DNA from: Physcomitrium patens | Taxonomy: Eukaryota; Streptophyta; Bryopsida; Funariales; Funariaceae | NCBI RefSeq assembly: GCF_000002425.4 | Contig: NC_037255.1 | Span: forward strand, 12,381,329-12,445,328 | Length of the DNA stretch: 64,000 nt | Reading direction: 5' to 3' | Part shown: in pieces, positions 1 through 10,850 of the stretch | Layout: every line of letters begins with the position of its first letter | Position numbering within the stretch: the stretch's first letter is position 1 | Translations under genes and position numbers: made by a program | The notes under the pieces: generated by a model | Seen by the model: only the letters and a program-made list of their open reading frames with translations | The model's database searches: none | Told to the model about the DNA's origin: nothing

Positions 1-2
1 GA

Positions 3-1249
3 CATTTTGGATTCAATAAGACCTTGGAGCTTATTTCTCGAGATTTTTGGTGGCCGCAAATGTGGAAGGATGTGAAAGATTTTGTCTTCTCCTACAACAT
101 TTGTTCAAGATCCAAGAATCCTCGGCATCGCCCTTATAGACTTCTACAGCCATTATCAATTCCACATTGTCCATGGTCTTCCATTTCCATGGACTTCATC
201 ACAGACTTGCCATCATCGAACTCATTTGACAGCATCTTTGTCGTAGTAGATCGGCTTACAAAGATGACACACTTTGTCCCTTACAAGAAGACACTGTCTA
301 GTGAAGTCACAGCAAGGCTCTTTCTCGATAATGTGTATCGATATCATGGACTATCATATGATATCATATCAGATCAAGGAACTTAGTTCATATCATAGTT
401 TTGGAGATCTCTCTTTGAGATACTAAAGGTGGATATCGAGCTTTCTTCAGCTTTTCATCCTCAAACTGATGGCCAAACGGAACGGGTGAACCAAGTCTTG
501 GAACAATACTTATGATGCAGCATCAACTATCAGCAAGACGATTGGACCACATATTTGCCGCTAGCCAAGTTTACATATAACAACACCCTCCATGCGTCGA
601 CTCAATACACACCATTCTTTTTTTAAACTATGGATATCATCCAAAGCTTGATTTATTGAGTTCGTCAATAAATAACAATCCAACAGCTGAAGGATTTGTG
701 AAACAACTATCAGAGCTTCAAAATACGTTGAAGCTTCAATTACATTCTGCTTAAGATTCCTACAAGGCGTCTACAGATAGATTTCGGAATCAAGCACCTA
801 CTTTCAAAATTGGAGATAAAGCATGGCTTCTTTGATGGAATATCAAGACCAAGCGACCATGTGATAAGTTGGACTATCGAAGATTGGGACCATTTATCAT
901 CTAGAAGCAAATCAATCTAGTGGCATACCGTCTGGAATTATTGGCTTTTATGAAGGTACATCCAGTCTTTCATGTTTCTCTGTTAGAGTCTTATTGAGAG
1001 TCGTCTTTTCCTGGAAGAGTGCAATGTCCGCCACCTAGTATTGACATCGAGAATCACGAAGAATATGAGGTTGAAAAGGTATTGGATTCACGGCGAAGGT
1101 GGAGCAAGTTGAAATATCTTGTTCATTGGTGCGGCTACGATATTAATGAGCGAACGTGGGAGCCAGCTGAAAATCTCGCCAATGCACTACAAAAGGTACA
1201 GGAGTTTCATCAACAACATCCTCATAAACCTAAGCCGATTCGACAATAG
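3..1249 (+). pseudogene. Integrase plus chromodomain, 3' end of a gypsy pol gene (broken)
   Basis: The frame opens inside the integrase zinc finger region (HFGFNK, later CSRSKN) and runs through the DDE core: the D of SMDFITDLPSS and the D of SDQGT are visible. A TAG stands at 384-386 where the A2 copy has an isoleucine codon and relatives have glutamine. Further stops follow near 514 and 753, and a T-run near 620 shifts the frame. Residues 1019-1249 give an open chromodomain of about 60 residues with YLVHWCGY and RTWEP, the aromatic cage pattern that targets chromovirus integration to modified chromatin in known families. A TGA near 995, shared with A2, separates it from integrase. Confidence 0.9.
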
Positions 1250-1380
1250 CTTCCTTCTGAAGCTTGCTCATCCAAGAATATAAGAAAGAGGGAGAGCACC
1301 ACCAAAATTCGTAGTTGATGTAGTTATTTTCTCTAAGATAAAATAGAATTATTTCAGTAGCCATAGTTTGGTCTTCTGAT

Positions 1381-1734
1381 ATGGATAGCCAAGAGATAGA
1401 TACTATGCCAGTCAGATTATCTCAACCGACTAGCTCACGAAGGCGACCCCAAGATGAAGAACCGCCTACACCACGAAGATGACTGAGGATATCGAGTAAC
1501 TGATCACTGGTGATTGTATTTGAGTCCAAGTCTGCTTACGATGGTCAGCTAGAAGGTGTGTTTACAGGACAGTTTCATAATGAAGACACAGAAGTTCATG
1601 CTTGGTCAGAAGTTGAAGGAGTGGGCCACTACTGTTGGCTTCAAGGACCGATGAACTACTTGCCTCGTGAACAACAGTTGGAGTTCATAGCAGACGTTAT
1701 GCGACAGATCTTCATTTTCTTGCGTTGGTACTGA
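1381..1734 (+). pseudogene. Small conserved frame between chromodomain and polypurine tract (unknown function)
   Basis: This frame starts at an ATG (MDSQEIDTMPV) and ends FLRWY-stop just before the polypurine tract. It is not in the frame of the chromodomain. It contains two TGA codons (near 1482 and 1500). Its distal half from 1510 is open and reads SAYDGQLEG, FHNEDTEVHAWSEVEG and REQQLEF. The same protein sequence, with conservative changes, is in A2 (23633-23962, minus), and a weaker copy of its HYxWxxGxxNHL motif is in B3 near 29383-29456. It is acidic in the middle and rich in R/S/P at the start. I do not recognise the family. Conservation in two element families argues for a real product or a structured RNA. 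Confidence 0.6.
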
Positions 1735-1784
1735 TTAACAACAACATTACTTCTCAGAGACCTCGAAGCTAAAGGAGGAGATGA

Positions 1785-2158
1785 TGTTAGGGACATAGTC
1801 TTTAGAACCTTCTAGAGATAAGTTTCTAGAACCTTCTAGAAGCTTCTTAGTTAGTAGAAGATGTTAGGGACATAGTCCTTAGAACCTTCTAGAGATAAGT
1901 TTCTAGAACCTTCTAGAAGCAAGTCTCTGGAACCTTCTAGAAGCTTTCTAGTTGGTAGAAGTTGCTTGAGAAGCTTCCTAAATAGGAGTATATATTGGAA
2001 TCGAGGCTGAAGAGTTCTTCAGTCTTGACAACACATCTCTTGGAGCTCTAGCTCACCTCTCTGGTATTGTTCTTGTATTCATCTGATTAATCTAGTTCTT
2101 GCCAGTTCTTGTTGAACTTCTTCTTAGATCTCGTGTCTGTATTTCTGTGTCCATGACA
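1785..2158 (+). repeat. A1 3' LTR (374 bp)
   Basis: It starts TGTTAGGGACATAG directly after a purine tract and ends CCATGACA, matching both LTRs of A2. The first 77 bases are duplicated in tandem (second copy from 1862). A TATA-like GTATATATTGG lies near 1990, which would place transcription start in the last third. The 5' half is packed with TTCTAGAA units (see the separate regulatory entry). Confidence 0.88.
1801..1946 (+). promoter_or_regulatory. Heat-shock-element-like array in the A1 LTR
   Basis: The sequence shows alternating TTC and GAA triplets at exact 5-base spacing: TTC-ta-GAA-cc-TTC-ta-GAA-gc-TTC at 1824-1846 (five contiguous units), TTC-ta-GAA-cc-TTC-ta-GAA at 1901-1918, and GAA-cc-TTC-ta-GAA at 1930-1942. 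This is the form bound by heat shock factor trimers. The array lies upstream of the LTR TATA-like box. Function is inferred from the pattern; the same arrays are in both A2 LTRs. Confidence 0.6.
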
Positions 2159-3335
2159 ATTATTTTTCATGTTTTATTATCCATGAGTGATTTGTACTCT
2201 TTTTCTATGGCATTTTTCTACTTTGCAGCATATGTGGACTTCATTGCATTATATAAATTCAATGGATCAATAAGAAAATCAATATTAGAATGTTTTTATT
2301 TACTTGAAGAAAAATATAATTCATCCACCAATTATTAAGTTGTTTTCTATTTCTCAAAGGATATTTCCTTTCAAGTAATAAAGATTCACCTTCTTGCACT
2401 CCAAAGTCTCTTGCAACCTTTTACTTTCTTAAAGCTTGTTTCTTCACAATTAATAATTGATATTTGTCTTCATGATCATCTTGAACATTTTAATTGTCTT
2501 AATTATTAGTTCTGGTAATTTCAAATTTATTTTGATCTATCTTCTTTGGCTCTTCATCTTCATTTACATCTTTACTATCTTCATTGTCATCAACTTCTTC
2601 TTCTTTCTTTATTGGAATTAGAAATATATCTACAAAGATACTATTACTCCTACTTAGATACATTTTCAAGTGCTCACAAGCATTTTTATGCTCTAAAAAT
2701 TCTACATCACAATTCTTCATGATCTTCTTGGTTTCTAAATATATAAATTTATATGCTTTAGTATCTTCATAATATCCAATAAATACATATTTTGTATCTT
2801 TTGCATCAAGTTTGGATCTCATATAATTTGGTACTTTTACATAAGCAATACATCCAAAAATCTTTATATTTGAAATATAAGGTTTTTTGCCACTCAAAGC
2901 TTCTTGTGGAATCATTGATATAAGTACACTTATAGGGCATCTATTCCTTATATAAACTGCTATAACCACAATTTTTGCTTAATATTTATGCTTAAGATTT
3001 TATTCTTGAAGCATACTCTTTACTATCTCTATAATGGTATAATTTGCTCTTTCAACAACTTCATTTTTTTGAAGAGTATAAAAAATAGAAGTTTATCTTG
3101 CAATACTTTAAATCTTTAAAAAATCATCAAAATGCTTTGATACATACTTACCTTTATTTTCTATATGTAATACTTTAATCTTACACTCACATTGCTTTTT
3201 CATAAGTACCTTAAATTCTTTAAACATTATAAAAATATTTATTCTTAATTTTAAGGATGTAAATCTACATCTTTTTGAAAAATTATCAATAAATGTGACA
3301 AAGTACCTTGTTTCTCCAATTGATGGCATTTTCAT
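2159..3335 (-). pseudogene. Copia integrase and start of reverse transcriptase
   Basis: The longest open piece (2499-2969) is the integrase C-terminal region: IFGCIAYVKVP, SKLDAKDTKYVFIGY and an acidic linker typical of copia. Residues at 3108-3335 form the integrase core (YFVTFIDNFSKRC, with the catalytic D of FVTFID). Between and below these the frame is broken. Below 2499 a frame reads YPLRNRKQ and then, near 2165-2240, AIEKEYKSLMDN, which is where copia RT begins. Decay is mostly A/T-directed. Confidence 0.82.
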
Positions 3336-3904
3336 TGATCCACAAACATCAAAATATATAATCTCTAGAAATTTGCAAGCACATATTGCAACTCTTCTTG
3401 GAAATAAAGTCCTTTGTTGTTTGCCTTAGATATAACTTTTATAAGCAAGTCTTATGGTATTATAATTGAATTGATGAAGATCTAAGCCACTTACCATAGA
3501 TTAGAGCTCCTTTATGATTTTGACATTCAAATGACCAAGTCGTCGATGCCAAATTCTAAACTTATCTTGATTTTATAGAAATTCAAAAAATATCCCTACT
3601 TCAACTCCATTCACTTTCTTATAATTAATGAAGTAGAGATGGCCATTCCTTAGGCCTTTGGCAACATGTTTTCTATCTAATATCTTCACAAAACATCCAT
3701 TCTTCTCAAATTAAACTTTACAACCATATGATAGAAGTTTGTTCATAAAAAAAAGTTCTTTTTCATCTTTGGTATATGTAAGACTTCTTTCAATTTGATC
3801 TTCTTCATTTGATCCTTTATAATAATCTCTACTACAATAGAGTCAATTTCAATGGCTTGCACTATGCCATTGTCTCTCAATCAAATATTTATTATTCAAA
3901 TTTT

Positions 3905-4087
3905 TTAATAAGTATTAAATGAATACTTATATGGTGTCATGTACTTAGTAGCACCCGAATCTATAATCCACTTGGACATGGTAGCCATAGAGGCTCTTTC
4001 ACTTACTATGAAAGTATAATCATTTCTACCAAAATTATTACTAGTATTGTTTCTATTCTTCTTATTTTTTTCTTGGCTTTGTAGCAA
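3905..4087 (-). pseudogene. Copia aspartic protease region
   Basis: A 60-residue open frame contains KWIIDSGATKYMTP, the copia protease active-site signature with catalytic D in DSGA. It sits between gag and integrase as in copia pol. The sequence from 3340 to 3905 is the pre-integrase region and is broken by stops. Confidence 0.85.
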
Positions 4088-4199
4088 TTTTTAGCAAAAT
4101 GATTTTATTTCTACAAATATAGTAATTTTTCATATTATCTTTTGAATTATCACATTGGTGAAAATAGCTACATTTGTATTATTTTAAAAATAAAGTCAA

Positions 4200-4810
4200 A
4201 TTATTGCTTTGAAGCTTCTTTTCTTTCTTTTTATTCACTTCATCGATAAGTCTTGATGTGACATAATTCATGGTAAGCTCTTTCATGTTAATAGACTTCA
4301 ATGCCACAATGAAGTAGTTGTAGGACTTGAAAAGGCTCATGAACAATATCAACCCAATGTTCTTATCATCAACTAGCTTGTCAATAACTGCTAATTAGTT
4401 TGCAAGTCCTTCTACTTTGTAGACATGAGCCATAAGGCCATTTCTTTCTTCCATCTTTATTGTTGAGAACTTCATCTTTGTTCATAGAATGTTGATAAGG
4501 TATCTACTCTCATGAATGTTTTAAAGAATCTTTGATGCTTTTGCAGGTCTATTACAAGTAATTACATATGAAAAATTAGCATCATTCAAATTTGATGCAA
4601 TCATGTAAAAATCCTTTTCTTCATGATATTTTTATTTCTTCATCTTAATAATAGCATCATTTTTTAGAAGCTCTTCACTTTAACTAATAATATTCCAAAG
4701 ATCTAATAAAGCCAACAAAAGCTCAATTTTTTTCTTCTAATAGTAGCAATTGTGACTTCTAAATTTATCAATTATTCTCAAGCTCTCATCCTCACTTGAA
4801 ATCATGTCTA
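4200..4810 (-). pseudogene. Copia gag (UBN2-like) relic
   Basis: Minus-strand translation in shifting frames gives pieces such as YVITCNRPAKASKIL, HESRYL and SINMKELTMNYVTSRL, which follow the layout of copia gag (UBN2 family: an 'AKEAW..L...Y' block, then a block counting residues across the tree of gag helices). Many stops. Position directly upstream of the protease supports it. Confidence 0.65.
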
Positions 4811-4829
4811 ATGAGGAGGTGTATTAAAG

Positions 4830-5164
4830 AAAATCAACCAAAGAAAAGATAAAGCTCTCTAAATAAATAATATTTTACTACCTTAGAAACTCAAAATATC
4901 TCTTTTGTAAGTAAATTAATGATTTTATTCTTTTATCATTCTTAACTCTTACAATAATACTTCCAATCTCACAAATATCTTCTTATCACTATAAGAAAAA
5001 TTCTTACAAAATTTAACATACAAAAACAAAATACTAATGCACCAATGATGTAACTCAACAAAGAAACATAATATTAGTATTCTATAACATCATTCCAAAG
5101 TGATTGATACCTTCTAAAATAATGAATGTACTTAACAATAAATAAGAATAAAACTACATGAACA
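4830..5164. other. AT-rich junction without gene
   Basis: Very AT-rich sequence between the copia relic and chromovirus relic B1. It may hold decayed LTR or leader of either. No open frame or repeat match was seen. Confidence 0.5.
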
Positions 5165-7270
5165 ACTAGATGCAAAAGACAGTTTAGATATGTAAAATAT
5201 ATGATGGATCTTCTTAGATTTTGATAGATGCAATTGATAAGCAATAAGATGACTTATTCACAAATAGGAAAAAATCTAAGCCTACAATAGTCCAACTTAT
5301 CACAATGATAAGTACACTTAATATAACAACAAAATAAAGATATGTTGTTATCCATGTTGAATTATAATTATTCCTTGTAATAGGCATCCATATTGATCTT
5401 ATGTTATTTTTAAGCTTTCTTTAATTGTGCATTCATTGTTATATATAGCTTTGATAAATGATTTGTCAAATCTTTTGCCACAAGATTATCAAGTTTTGAA
5501 AAGTCGAAAGTATCAAATCATAGATGATAATCATAATTGTTAAAAAAAAAGTTTATTAAATAGAAAATGTATCAAATTATTGTATACAAATTCTACCAAT
5601 AGCAAAAAAAATATCCAATCATCTTAATGATAGTTGATGGTAAACCTCAAATATTGCTTTAAAACTTGATTCATCCATTTTGTTTGTTTATCAATTTGAG
5701 GATGAAAAGTCAAAGAGAGCTTTACATCTACTTTTAGAATCTTGAAAAAGATTCTCCAAAATCTACATATAAATTACGTCTCTTTACTCAATATAATATC
5801 TTTACAATCCATGATAGTGATAAATGTTGTCAAGAAAAAACTTGGCTATTACTTCATCTATGATAGATTTTGTACATGATATAAAATATGATATCTTAAT
5901 AAAATGATCTATTATCATAAATATAGAATTATAAAGATCTAAGATTAAAAGATCTATGATAAAATCCATAGAATTAAAAGACTATGGTTGTTTCAAAATA
6001 GGTGATAGCTAAAGAAGTCTATAAGGTTGATGGAGAAGAGTTTTGGATCTTAAACAAATATTATATGATTGTACTAAGTCTTTGATTGCCTTCTATATTT
6101 GAGGCCATCTAAAATCTGTAGATATTAGTTCTAAAGTCTTGTTATATCCAAAATATCTAGCTAATAAAAAGTCATGAAAAGCTTAAAAAACATGTAATTG
6201 TGCTTTGTTTTTTGAAATATATAATTGTTTCTTAAATTAGAATAGATTATTCTTAAATTTAAATTTAGAAGTACTATGAGACTTAAAAGAATAATTTTTA
6301 ATATCATGAATAAGAAGATCAAAGAACATACTTGATTGAACTTGCTTAAGAAAAGTTGAATTAATAGCCAATATTGATTTTATTGCTTGAAGGTGAAAAT
6401 GCTCCAATTTTAAGAACATTTTAATTGATCAAAAGTTGCATCTTATTCTTTTGATATAAGATAAGAACATTTAGAAAAGACAATTGATAAACCTCATTAT
6501 TTTTTAGATCAATAAGTGATCTTAAAATCAAATCTTGATAATAACATGCTTTAACGAGTTTGGCAAGAATTCAAAAGATGTGCTAATATGAAATACTCAA
6601 AATTCTTGTGATCCATATATATTATGAGTGAAATAAAGTATCTTCTAAATAATGATGCTATTCTTGAAATGAATCCATAATTATAAGAAACTCTTTTATT
6701 GTAGATCTTATAGTTAATTTAAATTACTAAAAAAATTTCAAAAAAAAAGCTATCAAGTAGAGCTTATTATCTTCTTCCATTTGTGACAAAAAAATACCTA
6801 TAGCAAATTTTGATATAAATATTTTCATGAAGAATGCCTTAGAGAAGTTAATGCAATATAAGATTAGACTAAAATAAATTTCTTCTTCAAAGTATTAAAT
6901 GGTGCTTTAGCTTCTTTATTCCACTTGAGTTTGATTTTACAAGTCAAATATGTAAGTAGAGCTATAACTTGAGAAAAGTTCTTGATGAAGATTTGATATT
7001 AATTGACAAATTCTAAAATATATTGTATATCTCTTATTATTCTTAAAATCTTTCAATGTATGATAGTTTGAACCTTCTTTAGATTTAGTATTAGTCTTTT
7101 GTTAAAAATGATGTATTGTAGGAAGTCAACTTGAGTAGTATGGAATATATACTTTCCATCTTGGCATATAATCTTACATTCATACGTTTTTGTAATACAT
7201 AAAAAATATTAAGTTCATATTTTTTGTATTCTTATAATTATTATTTTATTTATTCTATAAATTTCTTTTA
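5165..7270 (-). mobile_element. B1: family B chromovirus pol relic (integrase to RT)
   Basis: Block by block it parallels the B3 element between about 30120 and 32190, in the same orientation: the integrase C-terminus near 5170, the integrase core, RNase H, and RT up to about 7270. No reading frame over 60 codons survives. A 'HHFHLQ' type linker (6237-6419) is the longest. The 5' part of the element and both LTRs are missing here. Confidence 0.75.
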
Positions 7271-8012
7271 GAATAAATATATAGAGAGAGATTTGAATGC
7301 AAGGAAAGACTAATCGCATGAGCTTATATGCTAGGGTGATACAATTAATCATAATCTGAATTACTAAAAATACCAAAGAACACTACAATGCTTTCTTCCA
7401 CTAACAATACTCCTTCATCAACTCATAACAACAATGATGTGTAACCCTGTACTCTCAAAAGACCGCTCAAAACATATAAATTCCATCCAATACTTGAAAT
7501 AATAGACTTCCATTCTAATCACTCTAGCTTCACACAATTTTTGTAATCACAGACTTATTCTGTCAAAATACACATAGCTCTCAATAAACAACAATCATAA
7601 TCTTCCATCCATGAACAATCTCCCACAAAATCTGATAACAAACTCCTAATATCTTTTCATAATAATTCAATCACACAATACTTCAATTTCATACTCAATA
7701 TCTTATAAATCAATCTCTGATTTATTCCATAGATTCACTTCACACTAATCAAAATCTAAAATAACAAAATAAACAAGAAATAAGAGATAGTACTAAACTT
7801 ATTTTGGCTTATGACTATTACAATCTGGCTCCTCTAATATCTTCTACAACTGCTATATACCTACCCCTGAAATTCCAGATTCTAATTGTCATTCTCTACT
7901 TAACCGTTTTTCACAACTAATTCAATTATTCGACCTACTAAATTGATTAATCTAGGAATGATTAATATACTTTACCAATATCTTATAAAAATAAATTTCT
8001 ACCCATTTTACA
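7271..8012 (-). repeat. Possible 3' LTR of element F
   Basis: No coding signal. In minus orientation a purine-rich AAGAGTGGGGC lies at about 8014-8024 and is followed by TATGTAAAATGGG, so an LTR could begin at 8012 and run to about 7271. This would put the LTR directly downstream of the extra frame of element F. There is no second copy in the window, so this is a guess from position. Confidence 0.3.
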
Positions 8013-8049
8013 TAGCCCCACTCTTAATTTTACAACGTCCTTGTAAATA

Positions 8050-10000
8050 TAGAATTGATACATATCTAAAAAAAACTACTTAATAAAATTGTATAATATT
8101 GCTATCTCCCTGGCCCACCCAACTGATCAACTTCCGCATTATCTATTATTGGTTCCATTGATTTCGGTTCAAAATACAAACTATCATTCTCTTTCAATCC
8201 TTCCATCGGCTACTTCCTCAACTAGGCTAAAACATCTTCATTATACTCTCCTGATTCATAGACTTGAGCCTCCTATTTCAAGATTTAGGCATCTCTTAAT
8301 TCCAATTGGTATTGATGCTGACTCATCTATTCTTGAACTTCAAAAAATTAACATCATCAATACTTATGACTGACCAATATTGACTAAATCATATACCAAT
8401 TTTGTCACCTTAGCATTCAAGGCCTCAATTTCAGCCCTCAACTACTCCATTTCACATCTGTATTGGTTACTCAATATTGCTTTTTCTTGTGCCAATAACT
8501 CTATTTTTTTCCATTCCACTTGCAACTGGGACTTGACTTTTGTCCATTCTAAATTTCATGTCTAGCGATTATTAAGCAATTCTTTCCATTAACCTTCCAC
8601 AATCTATAAGATGTATTTTGTTTTGTTTTGTTTTATTTTTTTGTTTTTGTTTTTATTTTTTTATTTTTTATTTTTTATTTTGTTTATTTTTTTTGTCCAA
8701 GCTTCTTATTTCTGTAAAAATCTTTGCTCCAATGTCAACTTAGATCGTGCATTCTCTTAGATGATTTGTTCTTTCTCTGAAATTCTTTTATTGTGCTTTA
8801 ATATTACCTTTTTGCTTGCCTCGAATTCTTGTTTGACACTACCGTCTACATCCAATGCTCGTACCATGCAATGTATTTGTGAAATTTACTTCAATAAAGT
8901 ATTCTTAAGGTGTACGCCTTTCAGTAGTCAGCCTTGCAAAAATGCCAACTAATTGATATCTATCAAAATTGAGACTTCATTTTCTTCTTCCACTACCGAA
9001 TAAATTGGAGCGGGTTCTGGTGCAACTTTTGGATTTGCCTTCTGTGCTAATATACGATTGGATTTTTCAATTTCATGAACTATATCTTCTAAATTGGGAG
9101 TCAGTGCCAATAAAATTTGTTTCTCTTATTGAGGCACTAGCAAGGATATATTTCTCTCTGCTACTAGCATTGCTTGATTCAATGTAAATGCAATCATGGC
9201 ATACTCATAGTTGGAATAGAAAAATGTTATAAACTTCCCTATTTTGTGCTTGACTTCCATTTTTACATGAATAGGGATTGCTACATAAGCTATCTAATTT
9301 AACACCATCCTATCAAGCATCCCTACTACTGCAAATAATAATCATCTTAATATATACATATTGTATCGATATAAGCCTAAACACCTCAACATGAAGTGCA
9401 ACTATTCTATGAGCTCTGATATAATAACCTCAACTCTCCGCTAACCTTTGTTCTTCTCAAACAATGACATTCCACCTTTGAAAAATCCTCTTGGGCTAAA
9501 ATCACTTGAATTAAGCGTCTCTATCACAAGCTTTTCAATTGGAAGATACAACACCTTTTCTAAGGTCTTCTCATCAATACTGATTATGTGCCCTTGTGCT
9601 ACGCTTTATCCATCCTCTAGGTCATAGTTTGCAATGTATTCTTCCATTAATGCCACATTAATTGATGGCAAGCTGTCTGACCTTCATAAGAACTGAAACA
9701 TTTGTGCATTTCAAAAATCTCATATTCTTCTTGGCGTCTAGCAAATCTCCAACTTCATAGGTTCCATATTGATAACAATTACTATGGATGGTGGTCCCAA
9801 ATTACATTTAGCTTTTACATTTTGGCCACTTTTCTCTCTATTCGTAGCTCTCTTTGCACTTTCAATTGCCATTATGCACACTCTTTCAAGCTTTAACCAT
9901 CAATGCTACCCTCCAGTACTCTTGAAACACAAGAAATTACAACTCAAAAAATACCAATAAAAAGTGATACCATAGAATGACCTTGAATGGATGCCCCATT
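8050..10000 (-). pseudogene. Extra reading frame downstream of integrase in gypsy element F (coiled coil)
   Basis: Minus-strand translation gives a long, mostly continuous protein interrupted by scattered stops. It opens with EEYIANYDLEDG, ISIDEKTLEKVLYLPIEKL and SDFSPRGFFKGGMSLFEKN (about 9650-9430), continues with HVKMEVKHKIGKF and NYEYAMIAFTLNQ, and then a proline stretch. The last third (about 8540-8380) is a charged heptad-like stretch, VEWKKIELLAQEKAILSNQ, followed by LRAEIEALNAKVTKL, clearly a coiled coil. It lies in the same orientation after an integrase C-terminus. Tat-lineage gypsy elements are known to carry additional ORFs; whether this is one is inference. I do not recognise the protein family. 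Confidence 0.6.
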
Positions 10001-10850
10001 CCTATTCTTTTACATAATGGTGATAAGAACAACATGTTATCTATACTTTCTATTTCTCTTGCCGTCTCATCTGATATATTACTAATTACATCTCTAACTA
10101 GCTTTTCACCTGCCTCTACATCCTAATCCACCTATACCAATAATTAATTCCAAGGAAAAATTGAAATCCATCTTGGGTTTTAAATATAATACAATCGTAA
10201 TTGTTTCCCATTGATAAGTATATTGAATTGATGGCCCATAAAATCTTCTAATTAGATTGATCCATTGAAAAATCTTTCAACTACTTGATATAGACCATGG
10301 CATTGGAGTTAAAATTTTCTTAAAAAATTATTAAAATAACTATCATAAAGTAATACTAAATCATTGGGCATAAAATTCTTAGGTCGCAGTTTACTATTGT
10401 AATAACTCTTCTATCATTTATGGATAGCTTCCATCGTTAAAAGAGTAGTAGCCCAAATTTCATCTAATTCTTCTAATTTTGCCAATCAATATTGCACGAA
10501 TTCTTTATCACTCAGTTGTTCATCTAATGTGATCCATAAACTTTGGACTTCTAATTTGATTGGTAAGATTATTTTTTGCCCATAAACCAATTTGAACAAG
10601 GTCAAATTGGTTATCACTTTATACAATGTATGATATTCTGTAAGGCTACAAATAATTTGGTATCCCAATCCATGCTTGCCCCCAAAATAGTCATAGTTAA
10701 GATCTTGCATAAAATACTATTGGTCTTTTCTATTTGCCCATTGGCTCTAAGATGATATAGAGTTGTTTTTCTATGCTTGATTTTGTACATGTTTGTCAAA
10801 GCTGTAATTGTAGAATTAATAAAATGGATTCCTCAATCACTAACCAATTC
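10001..10850 (-). pseudogene. Gypsy integrase of element F (non-chromovirus type)
   Basis: On the minus strand, ELVSD-stop-GIHF near 10810-10850 holds the second catalytic aspartate. It is followed by HRKTTLYHLRANGQIEKTNS (the catalytic E is in QIEKTN), then FKLVYGQKIILPIKLEVQS, and below 10486 the C-terminal block LRPKNFMPNDLVLLYD and LINGKQLRLYY. The 'LVYG...LPIE' and 'DLVLLYD' blocks are typical of Tat/Athila-like integrases, and no chromodomain follows. The frame is shifted near 10640 and has several stops. The upstream part is cut off by a family B LTR fragment at about 10850. Confidence 0.8.

Larger units (their letters stand above)
1..2158 (+). mobile_element. A1: Ty3/gypsy chromovirus, 3' part (5' part lies outside the window)
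   Basis: The fragment holds integrase, a chromodomain, a small extra reading frame, a polypurine tract (AAAGGAGGAGATGA, ending at 1784) and a 3' LTR. The order is that of a chromovirus. It is closely similar throughout to the complete element A2 on the opposite strand at 23210-29300, which fixes its limits. The LTR ends directly against a copia reverse transcriptase reading frame (element E), so A1 was inserted into E. Several in-frame stops and at least one frameshift show that it can no longer make integrase. Confidence 0.92.
2159..4830 (-). mobile_element. E: Ty1/copia retrotransposon relic
   Basis: Read on the minus strand from about 4830 down, the order is gag, protease, integrase and the first codons of reverse transcriptase. 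That is the copia order (integrase before RT). The RT is cut at 2159 by the A1 LTR, in the middle of a KEYKSLMDN motif. No LTR was identified. A GGTATCAAT sequence (minus) near 5104-5114 could be a decayed iMet primer site, but this is weak. Confidence 0.85.

Noticed and set aside
2099-2338. Hydrophobic 79-codon plus frame after the A1 LTR
   Set aside because: It crosses the LTR/copia border; the minus strand there reads as copia RT (KEYKSLMDN).
8600-8700. T-rich TTTTG tract as a functional element
   Set aside because: It looks like a simple low-complexity expansion inside the decayed F frame.
9405-9425. GAGCTCTGATATAATAACC looked like a primer binding site (minus TATCAGAGC)
   Set aside because: It lies inside the continuous minus-strand frame of element F (VIISELIE), with no LTR border beside it.
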